Below are positions 7,929 through 14,617 of a stretch of DNA of 16,483 nucleotides, piece after piece; the stretch's first letter is position 1; the number at the start of each line of letters is the position of its first letter. A program made the translations under genes and the position numbers. This DNA is from Candidatus Moraniibacteriota bacterium (GTDB lineage Bacteria > Patescibacteriota > Minisyncoccia > CAIUEV01 > JAHKAQ01). The stretch is from NCBI GenBank assembly GCA_014729445.1, contig WJJX01000131.1, positions 1-16,483 of the forward strand. Reading direction: 5' to 3'. The notes beneath the pieces were generated by a model. The model saw only the letters and a list, made by a program, of their open reading frames with translations, made no database searches and was not told the origin of the DNA.

Positions 7929-8429
7929 ATGGGCAAAAGAAGGAGAAAAATAAAGAAATATAAAAATTATGCTTTTATTGATAGTCAGAATGTTAATTTG
8001 TCGATTAGAGATTTAGGCTGGATGTTAGATTTTAAAAAGTTTCGAATATATTTAAGAGATAAATACAAGGTTGAAAAAGCGTTTCTTTTTATTGGTTATG
8101 TGCCTAATAATCAGCCTTTATATACATTTCTACAAAAAGTCGGTTATATTTTGGTCTTTAAACCAACCTTAGAAACAAATGGAAAAATTAAGGGGAATTG
8201 TGACGCGGAATTAGTTTTACATTGTATGATAGAATTTAAGAACTTCGATAAAGCAATTATTATTTCTGGTGATGGTGATTTTTATTGTTTGATTGAGTAT
8301 TTAGATGAAAAAGATAAATTATTGAAATTGATCACTCCAAGTTTTGAGTATTCATCCTTACTTAGAAAATTTGCTAAATATATTGTTCCTATCCCTCTGT
8401 TTAAGAATAAAGTAAAAAAAACAAAATAA
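7929..8429 (+). CDS. NYN domain protein (LabA/DUF88-like), predicted RNase
   Basis: This small, soluble PIN-like protein of 166 aa is predicted to bind a metal ion and cut RNA. The acidic active-site residues of the NYN fold are all present: D18 and N21 in AFIDSQNVN, D92 in GNCDAELVL, and D115 and D117 in ISGDGDF. Members of this family are common in Patescibacteria, and their cellular targets are generally unknown. Both termini are strongly basic (KRRRKIKK and KNKVKKTK), consistent with nucleic-acid binding. The gene stands alone, 92 nt after the sucrose operon, and marks the start of a much more AT-rich stretch: 8041-8100 has 15 G/C in 60 by hand count, against 29 in 60 at 1441-1500 in mutS. 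Its 3' end is an A-rich run followed by a small G/C hairpin. Confidence 0.88.
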   Translation: MGKRRRKIKKYKNYAFIDSQNVNLSIRDLGWMLDFKKFRIYLRDKYKVEKAFLFIGYVPNNQPLYTFLQKVGYILVFKPTLETNGKIKGNCDAELVLHCMIEFKNFDKAIIISGDGDFYCLIEYLDEKDKLLKLITPSFEYSSLLRKFAKYIVPIPLFKNKVKKTK

Positions 8430-8434
8430 AAAAA

Positions 8435-8476
8435 GAGGGGCATTCCCTCGATACAAAAATCTTTGGTAGTCCCCTC
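8435..8476 (+). other. Small hairpin with two mutually exclusive pairings after the NYN gene
   Basis: GAGGG at 8435-8439 can pair with CCCTC at 8445-8449 (loop GCATT). Alternatively GAGGGG at 8435-8440 can pair with CCCCTC at 8471-8476 across a 30-nt loop. CGAT at 8449-8452 can also pair with ATCG at 8477-8480. The structure begins 6 nt after the stop codon of the NYN gene. No U-run follows, so it is not a standard intrinsic terminator. It may stabilise the mRNA 3' end or act as a regulatory element; the function is unknown. Confidence 0.45.
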
Positions 8477-8558
8477 ATCGTGATATTCATACTATAGATT
8501 ATTTAGGATAAAAGTCAACAGTTGTTTATTTTTTTTTGTTTTAATTTAGCTAAATTGA

Positions 8559-8603
8559 ACAGCAGGGGCTGGTGGACGCTATTGGAACCGGGGCAGCAAT
8601 TGA
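8559..8603 (+). repeat. Fragment resembling a DGR variable region (GGRYWN-type motif)
   Basis: Read in the frame starting at 8559, these 45 bases encode TAGAGGRYWNRGSN and then TGA. The pattern GG-x-(Y)WN-x-GSN is typical of the variable region of C-type-lectin-fold targets of diversity-generating retroelements. The frame is closed by stops on both sides, so this is at most a relic. A related fragment lies at 10927-10965: bases 8562-8593 and 10930-10961 agree at 24 of 32 positions without gaps. No reverse transcriptase is visible in the window. Confidence 0.4.
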
Positions 8604-8609
8604 TTTTTT

Positions 8610-8637
8610 TTGAAATTTGAGATTTTAAGTGTATAAT
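8610..8637 (+). promoter_or_regulatory. Sigma70-type promoter for the membrane-protein gene pair
   Basis: TTGAAA at 8610-8615 and TATAAT at 8632-8637 are separated by 16 bp, close to consensus. The start codon at 8663 would lie about 20 nt after the expected transcription start. This puts the membrane protein and the Ser/Glu-rich protein in one transcript that does not include the NYN gene. Confidence 0.55.
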
Positions 8638-8662
8638 TTTAGAGATTATATATTTTAAAAAT

Positions 8663-9337
8663 ATGTTTTTTTCGGAGGTTTTTATAAAAAAATTTTATCG
8701 AATTGGATTTTTAGTGTCGGTTATATTATTTATTGCTGATTTGCTGGTTTATTTTTATTATCCAGAGACTGCGGTTAGTAAGATTTTTTTAGCCACACGA
8801 GAACAAACACCGCTTACTTGGTTAAGTGCGGTGGCAATTTTATTTATTGCGCTTTCCTGTTCTAGTAATTATTTGCGAACTAATGAAAAAATTTGGTATT
8901 TTTTAGCGGTTATTTTTTTCTTTTTTAGTATGGATGATGCTGTGTATTTTCATGAAAGATTGAGCGGATTTATAGCTGATAATACAAATTGGTTTGCTTC
9001 ATTTCCGACTTATATTTGGGTAATATTATATTTTCCTTTGATAATTTTTTCTTTGGGTTCGCTTGTATTTTTATTATGGAAGGATAAAAAAGCAAAGAAT
9101 AAAAAGTTGTTAGTGATTGCCGTTATTGTTTTGGGATTAGCAGTCTTTTTAGATTTATTAGATGGCTATATCCAAAAGAATCAGGTTTTATTTTTTGATG
9201 ATAGTTTTAGTCGATTGACTTTTACTCATTTTATCAGGTTGTCTGAAGAAATGATGGAGCTTTACGCATTAGGATGTTTGGGGTATATTAATATAACGCG
9301 ATATTCTTTGATAAAAAAATTAAAAATTAAAAATTAA
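8663..9337 (+). CDS. Polytopic membrane protein with conserved acidic/His motifs, unknown function
   Basis: This is an integral membrane protein of 224 aa with about six hydrophobic segments (near 13-33, 50-66, 77-90, 115-139, 147-165 and 196-212). Polar residues at or near the membrane segments form a pattern: D91-D92 and H97-E98 (SMDDAVYFHERL), D164 and D167 (LDLLDG), and H189, E195, E196 and E199 (HFIRLSEEMMEL). I associate the combination 'LDE...HE' plus a late 'EE..E' with a widespread uncharacterised bacterial membrane protein family; these residues could form a metal site, but that is inference. No enzymatic function is assigned. The next gene starts 2 nt after the stop, so the two are translated from one message. 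The start is preceded by an A/T-only leader and a good promoter. Confidence 0.8.
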   Translation: MFFSEVFIKKFYRIGFLVSVILFIADLLVYFYYPETAVSKIFLATREQTPLTWLSAVAILFIALSCSSNYLRTNEKIWYFLAVIFFFFSMDDAVYFHERLSGFIADNTNWFASFPTYIWVILYFPLIIFSLGSLVFLLWKDKKAKNKKLLVIAVIVLGLAVFLDLLDGYIQKNQVLFFDDSFSRLTFTHFIRLSEEMMELYALGCLGYINITRYSLIKKLKIKN

Positions 9338-9339
9338 AA

Positions 9340-9825
9340 ATGTCAGTAAAAAATTCAAAAACTGAAAAACTGTTACTGGGAGTGATAGCAGTAATGGTTA
9401 TTTTATTAATGGGAGCTGTTTTTACTCAAGAAATAGGAGGGATTATGTCTGCTCAAGCTCGAAGTGAGGCGTCGGGGGCCTCAGTTGCCTCATCTTCATC
9501 TGGAGAATCGGAGCAGAGTGAAGAATCGGAGGAAAGTGAGGCATCGGAGGAAAGTGAAAGATCAGAAGAAAGTGAGGCATCAGAAATGAGTGTTGCTTCA
9601 GTGGGAAGTGAGCTTTCAGTAGAATCGGTTATCGTGACTCCTATTGATCCAGTTGTAATTCCCGAACCTGAGCCAACTCCTATGCCTGAGCCGACTTCAG
9701 AATCAAAGCCGGAATCCGAACCAATTCCCGCTCCAAAAGCGATTGAAGTTGAATCTGCTCCAAAAGAAGTTGTTCAAAAGGCTAATGTAACAGTTTATGA
9801 AGTGTTTTCAAATTTATTTTACTAG
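9340..9825 (+). CDS. Membrane-anchored Ser/Glu-repeat and Pro-rich surface protein
   Basis: This 161-aa low-complexity protein has one N-terminal hydrophobic segment (about 11-28), a likely uncleaved signal anchor. A Ser/Ala-rich patch follows, then a tandem hexapeptide array S-E-[E/Q]-S-E-x at residues 57-86, a Pro/Glu-rich stretch (about 101-132) and a short hydrophobic tail ending VYEVFSNLFY. The composition is that of an extended, strongly acidic stalk, comparable in design, not ancestry, to the Ser-Asp stalks of Gram-positive adhesins. No sortase motif or enzymatic domain is present. It begins 2 nt after the membrane protein gene and probably works with it at the cell surface. The function is unknown. 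The low complexity makes homology searches unreliable, but the frame is supported by its signal anchor and tight coupling. Confidence 0.75.
   Translation: MSVKNSKTEKLLLGVIAVMVILLMGAVFTQEIGGIMSAQARSEASGASVASSSSGESEQSEESEESEASEESERSEESEASEMSVASVGSELSVESVIVTPIDPVVIPEPEPTPMPEPTSESKPESEPIPAPKAIEVESAPKEVVQKANVTVYEVFSNLFY
9508..9597 (+). repeat. Tandem 18-bp coding repeat, five units
   Basis: Five consecutive 18-bp units, in frame, start at 9508, 9526, 9544, 9562 and 9580 and encode SEQSEE, SEESEA, SEESER, SEESEA and SEMSVA. Units 2 and 3 share their first 14 bases; the last unit is the most diverged. An in-frame array like this can expand or contract without breaking the gene, changing stalk length. 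Confidence 0.85.
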
Positions 9826-9862
9826 GAGGGGGATAATCTTTATAAAATGTTAGCGGCAAGAT

Positions 9863-9898
9863 ATCCCTGTTTTTCGGTAATTCCGGGATTTAATTTTT
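9863..9898 (+). terminator. Weak possible intrinsic terminator
   Basis: ATCCC at 9863-9867 pairs with GGGAT at 9885-9889, followed by TTAATTTTT. The stem has only 5 bp and a 17-nt loop, so the call is tentative. It would end the two-gene membrane operon before the next gene at 9910. Confidence 0.25.
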
Positions 9899-9909
9899 AA
9901 AAATTTAAT

Positions 9910-10830
9910 ATGGAGGATATAAAAGAAACAAATAATAAAAAACAAAATTCTGGTAATAAATTTAATGTTATTTTGTATATTCTTATTATTATTGGATTGA
10001 TGAGTGTTATTGGATGGTTTGGATTTAATTATTTTCAAGATAAAAAGATTAGAGAATTTGTTAAAATGGAGTCCAATGATTTGAATTTAGTTATTCAAAA
10101 AATGAATGTTTTAAATATTAAAGGAGAAAGTGGCAATAAGGAGGTTACCGAGTTAGTTAAAGATAAAGAGGAGGAATTGTTAAGAATAACCGAGGTTTTA
10201 GATACGATTTTTTTGGTTAGAAATAAAAAAAAGGAAGCAAGTGACAAGGAAATAATTGAGTTAAATAATGAAATTGATGAATTTTATAAGGATTTGGAAA
10301 TAGCGGTTAAAGAATATCAGGGAGTTGCAAGTTATAATTATGAGGGATTAAAGATAACAGAACCTTTTGCTAGGCAATTAGTGTCTTTATTGACGGTGCT
10401 TGAGATGATTCAAAATAACGAAGATTTAAATAGTGATAAAGTAAAAGAAATTTTAGTAGCTTCACAAACGACATTTGATCAGGTCTATACACAATTAAAA
10501 GAAATAGAGGCGCCAGAGAAATTAAAAGCTAAGCATGCAGGAGATCTCGAGCAGTTTGAAAGATTTAGCAGAAGAATGAATTTAATGATGGAAAGTTATA
10601 ATGCAAGTGATTATCAAAAAGCGGGAGATTATCTTTATTCGATCGGTGAATTGGCAAAAGAATTAGCGGGTAAAGACAAAAAGAATTGGAGAAAGGAGTA
10701 TTATGGCGATATGATGGTTGAATTTGAGAGATTAAACGATAAAGCAAATGAGATTAAAATTAAATTAGAATATTTAAATAATGAAGTGAAGGGAAATATG
10801 GAAGAGGTCGAAGTTAAGGAGTGGGTTTAA
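9910..10830 (+). CDS. Single-pass membrane-anchored helical protein, unknown function
   Basis: I do not recognise this 306-aa protein. It has a short hydrophilic, basic N-terminus, one transmembrane segment (about 19-42) and then an entirely helical, charged domain rich in Lys, Glu and Leu, with heptad-like stretches around 75-135 and 255-300. The topology suggests the N-terminus is inside and the coiled-coil or helical-bundle domain is outside. No catalytic motif, cysteine or lipobox is seen. Scattered aromatic and Met residues near 215-245 (FERFSRRMNLMMESYN) suggest a folded helical bundle rather than a simple rod. It lies between the Ser/Glu-rich stalk protein and a lipoprotein, all AT-rich and probably surface-exposed. 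ATG is preceded by AAATTTAAT with no Shine-Dalgarno sequence. It could be a structural or adhesion-associated protein; no function is claimed. Confidence 0.8.
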   Translation: MEDIKETNNKKQNSGNKFNVILYILIIIGLMSVIGWFGFNYFQDKKIREFVKMESNDLNLVIQKMNVLNIKGESGNKEVTELVKDKEEELLRITEVLDTIFLVRNKKKEASDKEIIELNNEIDEFYKDLEIAVKEYQGVASYNYEGLKITEPFARQLVSLLTVLEMIQNNEDLNSDKVKEILVASQTTFDQVYTQLKEIEAPEKLKAKHAGDLEQFERFSRRMNLMMESYNASDYQKAGDYLYSIGELAKELAGKDKKNWRKEYYGDMMVEFERLNDKANEIKIKLEYLNNEVKGNMEEVEVKEWV

Positions 10831-10926
10831 AGAATATTTGAAGTTGTAACTTTTGGATGGGGTTTTTTATTTGGTCCTAACAATGAATAATAAAGCCTTA
10901 TTTTTGTCTTAAATTAGATTTTTTTC

Positions 10927-10965
10927 GCTGCAGGGTTTGGTGGAAGGTATTGAAACTTGGAAAAT
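10927..10965 (+). repeat. Second DGR variable-region-like fragment
   Basis: The frame from 10927 reads AAGFGGRY, then TGA where the first fragment has TGG (Trp), then NLEN. Bases 10930-10961 match 8562-8593 at 24 of 32 positions with no gap. It lies in the 179-nt gap between the helical protein and the lipoprotein gene and is not part of any open frame. It also supplies the TTGAAA that may serve as a -35 box for the lipoprotein gene. Confidence 0.35.
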
Positions 10966-10978
10966 AGAAATGTATGCT
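10950..10978 (+). promoter_or_regulatory. Possible promoter of the lipoprotein gene
   Basis: TTGAAA at 10950-10955 and TATGCT at 10973-10978 are spaced 17 bp apart. The -10 matches consensus at four of six positions. The start codon at 11010 follows about 31 nt after the -10 box. Confidence 0.35.
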
Positions 10979-11009
10979 AAAATTAAATAATTAATTTTAA
11001 AAAAGAAAA

Positions 11010-11669
11010 ATGAGAAAAATTTTATTAATTTTTTGTTTAATGTTTTTTTTGGGAGGGTGTGATAAGGATAAGGACAGGCAGAATGAAGCAAACAGTGATT
11101 TAAATAATATTGTTAAAGAGAATATTGCCATTAATGAAGGTCAAGGGGATGATATTTTAGATAGAGAAATCCTGGAGGGATATTATAAAGAAGTTGATTC
11201 ATCGACATTAAATTCAGAATTCAAGGATGTATTTCAAGAAAGTAATGTAATTGAGGCTAGTGAATTGTATTTTATGTTGGATTTGGTGAATTGTCAGGGT
11301 TCGTGTCCTTATCCAATGATAAAATATTATGAAATTGAGATAGAAGATATAAATATTGAAGAAATATTCAAAAAATTGGAAAATGTAATAAAAGAAAGAT
11401 CCGATGCAGGGTATGAAATAGAAAGAAAAAACGATATGTTGATTTTAATAGATAAATATGATGGGTTTGGGTATAGAGATGTTGCTATAGATTGGTTTAT
11501 ATGGCAAGACAAAAAAAATAATAAATTAAAAATTATTAGTTCAAATAGCGTGAGTGATTTTGATACTTTAATAGAATTTATTGAATTAAACAAAAATAAA
11601 TATCCGAAAGAAAAATTAATAGAAAATGGAGATATTCAACAACAACAAATTCAACAAAAAGTTCAATAA
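11010..11669 (+). CDS. Lipoprotein of unknown function
   Basis: This is a predicted secreted lipoprotein of 219 aa. A basic start (MRK), a hydrophobic core and a lipobox LGGC place the lipidated cysteine at residue 17, followed by a hydrophilic Asp/Lys-rich linker. The mature part is acidic and has one CQGSC motif near residues 95-99, a possible disulfide. The sequence then alternates strand-like segments (MIKYYEIEIEDI, KNDMLILIDKY, VAIDWFIWQDKKNNKLKIISS) with helical ones, suggesting an alpha/beta domain. The last residues are Gln-rich (DIQQQQIQQKVQ). No known family is recognised. It is the last gene of the AT-rich plus-strand accessory stretch and converges with tRNA-Trp on the other strand. 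There is no Shine-Dalgarno sequence, and the leader is A-rich. Confidence 0.8.
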   Translation: MRKILLIFCLMFFLGGCDKDKDRQNEANSDLNNIVKENIAINEGQGDDILDREILEGYYKEVDSSTLNSEFKDVFQESNVIEASELYFMLDLVNCQGSCPYPMIKYYEIEIEDINIEEIFKKLENVIKERSDAGYEIERKNDMLILIDKYDGFGYRDVAIDWFIWQDKKNNKLKIISSNSVSDFDTLIEFIELNKNKYPKEKLIENGDIQQQQIQQKVQ

Positions 11670-11711
11670 GTAATGATCATTTTCTGTTTAAAATAAGAAA
11701 AAAATTGCTTG

Positions 11712-11783
11712 CAGGGGTGTGAGGATTTGAACCCCAGCTAACGGTTTTGGAGACCGTTGTGCTACCGCTGACACTACACCCCC
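11712..11783 (-). tRNA. trnW: tRNA-Trp (anticodon CCA)
   Basis: On the minus strand these 72 nt fold into a cloverleaf: a 7-bp acceptor GGGGGTG/CACCCCT (the first pair is G-U), D-stem GTGT/GCAC with loop CAGCGGTA, anticodon stem ACGGT/ACCGT with loop CTCCAAA giving CCA, a four-base variable region, and T-stem TGGGG/CCTCA with loop TTCAAAT. The discriminator is G, as expected for tRNA-Trp. The 3' CCA is not encoded (the next bases are CAA), so it must be added by the tRNA nucleotidyltransferase. Confidence 0.95.
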
Positions 11784-11787
11784 TGAT

Positions 11788-11832
11788 AAAAAAATTAAAT
11801 AAACCGGATCGCATTTTTCCTGAAGGTTTATT
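11788..11832 (-). terminator. Probable intrinsic terminator after the receiver gene
   Basis: On the minus strand AATAAACC (11832-11825) pairs perfectly with GGTTTATT (11805-11798), followed by TAA and a run of seven T (11794-11788). It starts 10 nt after the stop of the receiver gene and ends just before tRNA-Trp, so it would separate the signalling genes from the tRNA. Confidence 0.5.
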
Positions 11833-11842
11833 AAATTCGCAC

Positions 11843-12223
11843 TTATTTTTTAACTTTTTTGATCACTTTTTGCAATACTTCTTGCGGAATGTAGTCGGAT
11901 TTAATGATGTATTCACTGGCTCCCATTTGGATTGATTTTTTGCATAGCTCCTCGTTTTTGAAGTTGGTTAGAAAAATCACTTCTATGGATTTGGTTTTGG
12001 GATTTTTCTTTAAATCTTTGAGAATTTCGGTCCCTTTTATTTCACCAAGCAACATGTCAAGTAAAATAAGGTCGGGTTTTTCTTTCTCCGCCAAGCTTAG
12101 GGCTTCGTCTTTTTTGCTGGCGGTGAGAAGTTTGACACCCTGATTTTTGGCTTCTACTTGATACATCATGACTTGATCCAGATCGTCTTCCACAAGCAGG
12201 ATTTTAATTTTTTTTGGGCTCAA
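11843..12223 (-). CDS. Single-domain response regulator (CheY-like receiver)
   Basis: This is a phospho-acceptor protein consisting only of a receiver domain (126 aa) with no DNA-binding or enzymatic output domain. The acidic pocket E12-D13, phosphorylation site D56 (LILLDMLLG), switch residue T86 (IFLTNF), aromatic switch Y105 and conserved K108 are all present, so it should be phosphorylatable. The start is a TTG at 12223; the next possible starts would cut into the first beta strand (IKILLVEDD), so TTG is required unless ATT is used. It lies downstream of the sensor kinase on the same strand, separated by 208 nt, and is its most likely partner. Without an output domain it would act through protein-protein contact or as a phosphate sink or relay. 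Its base composition (27 of 60 G/C at 12061-12120) matches the kinase core, not the sensor half. Confidence 0.93.
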   Translation of the reverse strand: MSPKKIKILLVEDDLDQVMMYQVEAKNQGVKLLTASKKDEALSLAEKEKPDLILLDMLLGEIKGTEILKDLKKNPKTKSIEVIFLTNFKNEELCKKSIQMGASEYIIKSDYIPQEVLQKVIKKVKK

Positions 12224-12373
12224 TGTATCTAAAATTATTAGTTAGTTTTTGTTTAAGTTTTAAATGGTGCAAGCTTTGAATCATTTCTTTATAGCTTTTT
12301 TTTTGGTTTTTGGCAAGAAAAAGAAGGTGATTGTTTAGTTGAGTCCATTTGTTGGTTTTTTCTTATTATCCGC

Positions 12374-12406
12374 TAAGCCGCACGCTAAAGGGATGCGGTT
12401 GGCTTA
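12374..12406. other. G/C-rich hairpin between kinase and receiver genes
   Basis: TAAGCC at 12374-12379 pairs with GGCTTA at 12401-12406, and the inner GCA pairs with TGC; alternatively CCGCA pairs with TGCGG across an 11-nt loop. It is the only G/C-rich element in a 208-nt gap (12224-12431) that otherwise holds nothing I can call. No T-run follows on either strand, so it is unlikely to be a full terminator. It may attenuate or process the kinase-receiver message. Confidence 0.45.
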
Positions 12407-12431
12407 TGATGATAATTAAATTGATTGAGTC

Positions 12432-14606
12432 TTAGTTGGTCTTTTTTTCGACTTTGGGCAAGTTTATGGTAACGGTAGTGCCTTTGCCAGGAGTTGATTT
12501 TTCAATGAAGACTTTGGCTCCTTGGTGGGCATCGATGATCCGCTTGACGATGAAAAGCCCCAGGCCGGAGCCGTCGGTGTAGTGTTTGACGGCATTCGGA
12601 GCTCTGACGAACTTGTCGAAGAGTTTGGGAATTTCCTCTTTGGGAATGCCGATTCCGGTGTCGGTTATTTTGATTAATAGATTTTCTTTTTCTTCTTTTA
12701 GTTCGACAGTGATTTTGCCTTTGGCCGGAGTGTAGCGGATGGCATTATTGATTAGGTTTCCGATGGCCTGGTAAAGGAATCGATCGTTTGCCAAGGCGTA
12801 TAAATTTTTGCTGGGCAATTTGGGAATCAGTTTGAGATTTTTTCCGATAATATTATCTTTTTTGTCCTCCATCACCTTTTTAACCATTGCGGTTATGTTC
12901 AAAGGTTCCAGTTTGATCTTGAATTCCTGATTATCCATTTCAGAAGCGCTTAAAATGTCATGGATAATTTCGGATAACTTTTGAGCTTTGCTGGAAATTC
13001 CCTCGAGAAATTCCTCTCTTTTGTTTTTGGGTACTCTGCCTTTTAAGAGCATGTCGCTCATGCCCTTGATAACAGTCACAGGTGTCCTTAGTTGATGGGA
13101 GGCGATATTTAGGAAATCGCCTCTAATTTGAAGGAGTTGTTCAAGGTGTTTGTTTTGATTGATTAGTTTTTGGGTTTGTTGGTTGACTTTTTTTTGGAGA
13201 GTCTGGTTGAACCTTTTGACTTTCCTGTAGAGTAGAGCATTGTCAATTGAGGATGCAGCTTGAGCTTTGACTATCTCGAGAAATTCGAAATCTTCTTTTG
13301 AAAGAGCTTCATGATTCTTCTTGGGTCCTAAGATTATAATACCAAGGAGTTTAGTCCTGACTTGAAGAGGAAGTATTATTTTTGCATTTATACTTTTTAG
13401 TTCTTGGATTAGAGATTTATCATATTCTGAATTTAATTCTTCTGCTACTAGGTTTGTTTTTTTCTTAAGGATTTCCTTTAATATTAGTGATGAGTTGGTA
13501 GTTATATTTTTTTTATTTAGGCACGCCTTATCTAATAGTTTAACCCCGTTTTTTTTTGAATATTTTTCAAATATCATTAAAGAGACATTTTTCTTCTCGA
13601 TACCTAAAATTTTGTTGAATTCGAAGGTCAAAATTTTATAGATATCACCTAACTCAATAGCATTATTGAGTTTAATAAGTATTTTTTTGATTCTTTTTCT
13701 CGGATTTACTCCTCTAAACAAAAAATGATCTCCTGTTTTCTCAGTAATTCTTATTAGAGGGATTAAGATAGCGGAATAGATTATGGCTATGATCGTTCCA
13801 ACCACTAGAGAGTTAATGTCATAGACACTTCCCCACAAATTAGTTTCGATTAGTATAACAATATAGAAAAATATGTATGAGAATATAGCAATTATAAAAT
13901 GTAAAACTATTCGATTAATAATAAATTTTATTCCCATTAATCTGTGCTTTACGATTGAATAAGTCGAGAAGCCAACGAAAAATAAAGAACTTGGGGCGTC
14001 TAACAGTGTTAGACCATAGTATTCAAAGAAAGTTGGGAGGATCAAACTGAAATAAGTTGCTGAGAAACTGTATGTTATTATGCCTAGTAAGATATATTTG
14101 AGCTGATTTTTTTTATACGAAGAAGCTTTTTTTATTTGTCTATATAGTATAAATATTGTTATAACTATCATTATCGATACATAGTTTGTGTAATAAGGGA
14201 AGAGCATTCCGGTTTCTCCCTTATATCCTAAGAATGTAATATGATGAACTTCTTCAATGATAAGTTTTGTTGTTACGGATAGAAAAAATAAGGTTAAGGC
14301 TGGAAATATGATGAGGAATTTGTAGAAAGGAGAGAATTTTATTTTGCATAATTTATCTATCCAGAGTATGGCTGCTGCTGGCAATAGTGCAGCAAAAGCG
14401 TAAGACCATTTTACAATATCTTGGGTAGGAATATATCTGAATATGAAGTCAAAAATACATACGATACTTGTTAGTAAGGTGAAAAAGGCAAAGTATAAAT
14501 TTGAGATTTTATCTCCTTTCTTGTTGTCACCTTTTTTAATTTTTAATAAAACTGATAATCCTAAATAAAAATTTAGAGTTCCTGCGATTGCAATTAACCA
14601 GTTCAT
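12432..14606 (-). CDS. Multi-TM sensor histidine kinase (7TM-type sensor, GAF, HisKA, HATPase)
   Basis: This membrane sensor kinase of 724 aa senses an unknown signal and phosphorylates a receiver. Residues 1-290 contain about nine hydrophobic segments; the YSIVKHRLMGIK motif after the seventh is typical of kinases with a seven-TM N-terminal sensor. A GAF-like domain spans about 310-465, followed by a coiled linker. The HisKA phospho-acceptor is H504 in ASHQLRTP. The ATPase domain has N-box NLINNA (617-622), G1 DTGIGIP (649-655) and G2 GSGLGLF (679-685). All catalytic residues are intact. Base composition changes within the gene: 12541-12600, in the ATPase part, has 36 G/C in 60, whereas 13381-13440 and 14101-14160 have 13 and 12. 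The switch lies near 13370, inside the GAF region. The gene starts 11 nt after the oxoamine synthase stop, so the two are cotranscribed. The ligand is unknown. Confidence 0.95.
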   Translation of the reverse strand: MNWLIAIAGTLNFYLGLSVLLKIKKGDNKKGDKISNLYFAFFTLLTSIVCIFDFIFRYIPTQDIVKWSYAFAALLPAAAILWIDKLCKIKFSPFYKFLIIFPALTLFFLSVTTKLIIEEVHHITFLGYKGETGMLFPYYTNYVSIMIVITIFILYRQIKKASSYKKNQLKYILLGIITYSFSATYFSLILPTFFEYYGLTLLDAPSSLFFVGFSTYSIVKHRLMGIKFIINRIVLHFIIAIFSYIFFYIVILIETNLWGSVYDINSLVVGTIIAIIYSAILIPLIRITEKTGDHFLFRGVNPRKRIKKILIKLNNAIELGDIYKILTFEFNKILGIEKKNVSLMIFEKYSKKNGVKLLDKACLNKKNITTNSSLILKEILKKKTNLVAEELNSEYDKSLIQELKSINAKIILPLQVRTKLLGIIILGPKKNHEALSKEDFEFLEIVKAQAASSIDNALLYRKVKRFNQTLQKKVNQQTQKLINQNKHLEQLLQIRGDFLNIASHQLRTPVTVIKGMSDMLLKGRVPKNKREEFLEGISSKAQKLSEIIHDILSASEMDNQEFKIKLEPLNITAMVKKVMEDKKDNIIGKNLKLIPKLPSKNLYALANDRFLYQAIGNLINNAIRYTPAKGKITVELKEEKENLLIKITDTGIGIPKEEIPKLFDKFVRAPNAVKHYTDGSGLGLFIVKRIIDAHQGAKVFIEKSTPGKGTTVTINLPKVEKKTN

Positions 14607-14617
14607 ATTTTTTAACT

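Noticed and set aside
7837..11783. Integrated element between the sucrose operon and tRNA-Trp, because the AT-rich block abuts the tRNA 3' end
   Set aside because: I found no direct repeat of the tRNA 3' end at the other side and no integrase, so an att-site claim is not supported.
11747..11935. Plus-strand 62-codon frame over the tRNA and the receiver gene end
   Set aside because: It runs antisense through tRNA-Trp and the receiver coding sequence, both of which are well supported, and its product resembles nothing.
12204..12284. Small minus-strand frame of 26 codons (MIQSLHHLKLKQK...) overlapping the receiver start; stop-to-stop it is 53 codons
   Set aside because: It has no start before the internal ATG, no Shine-Dalgarno sequence and no recognisable motif, and it overlaps the better supported receiver gene in another frame.
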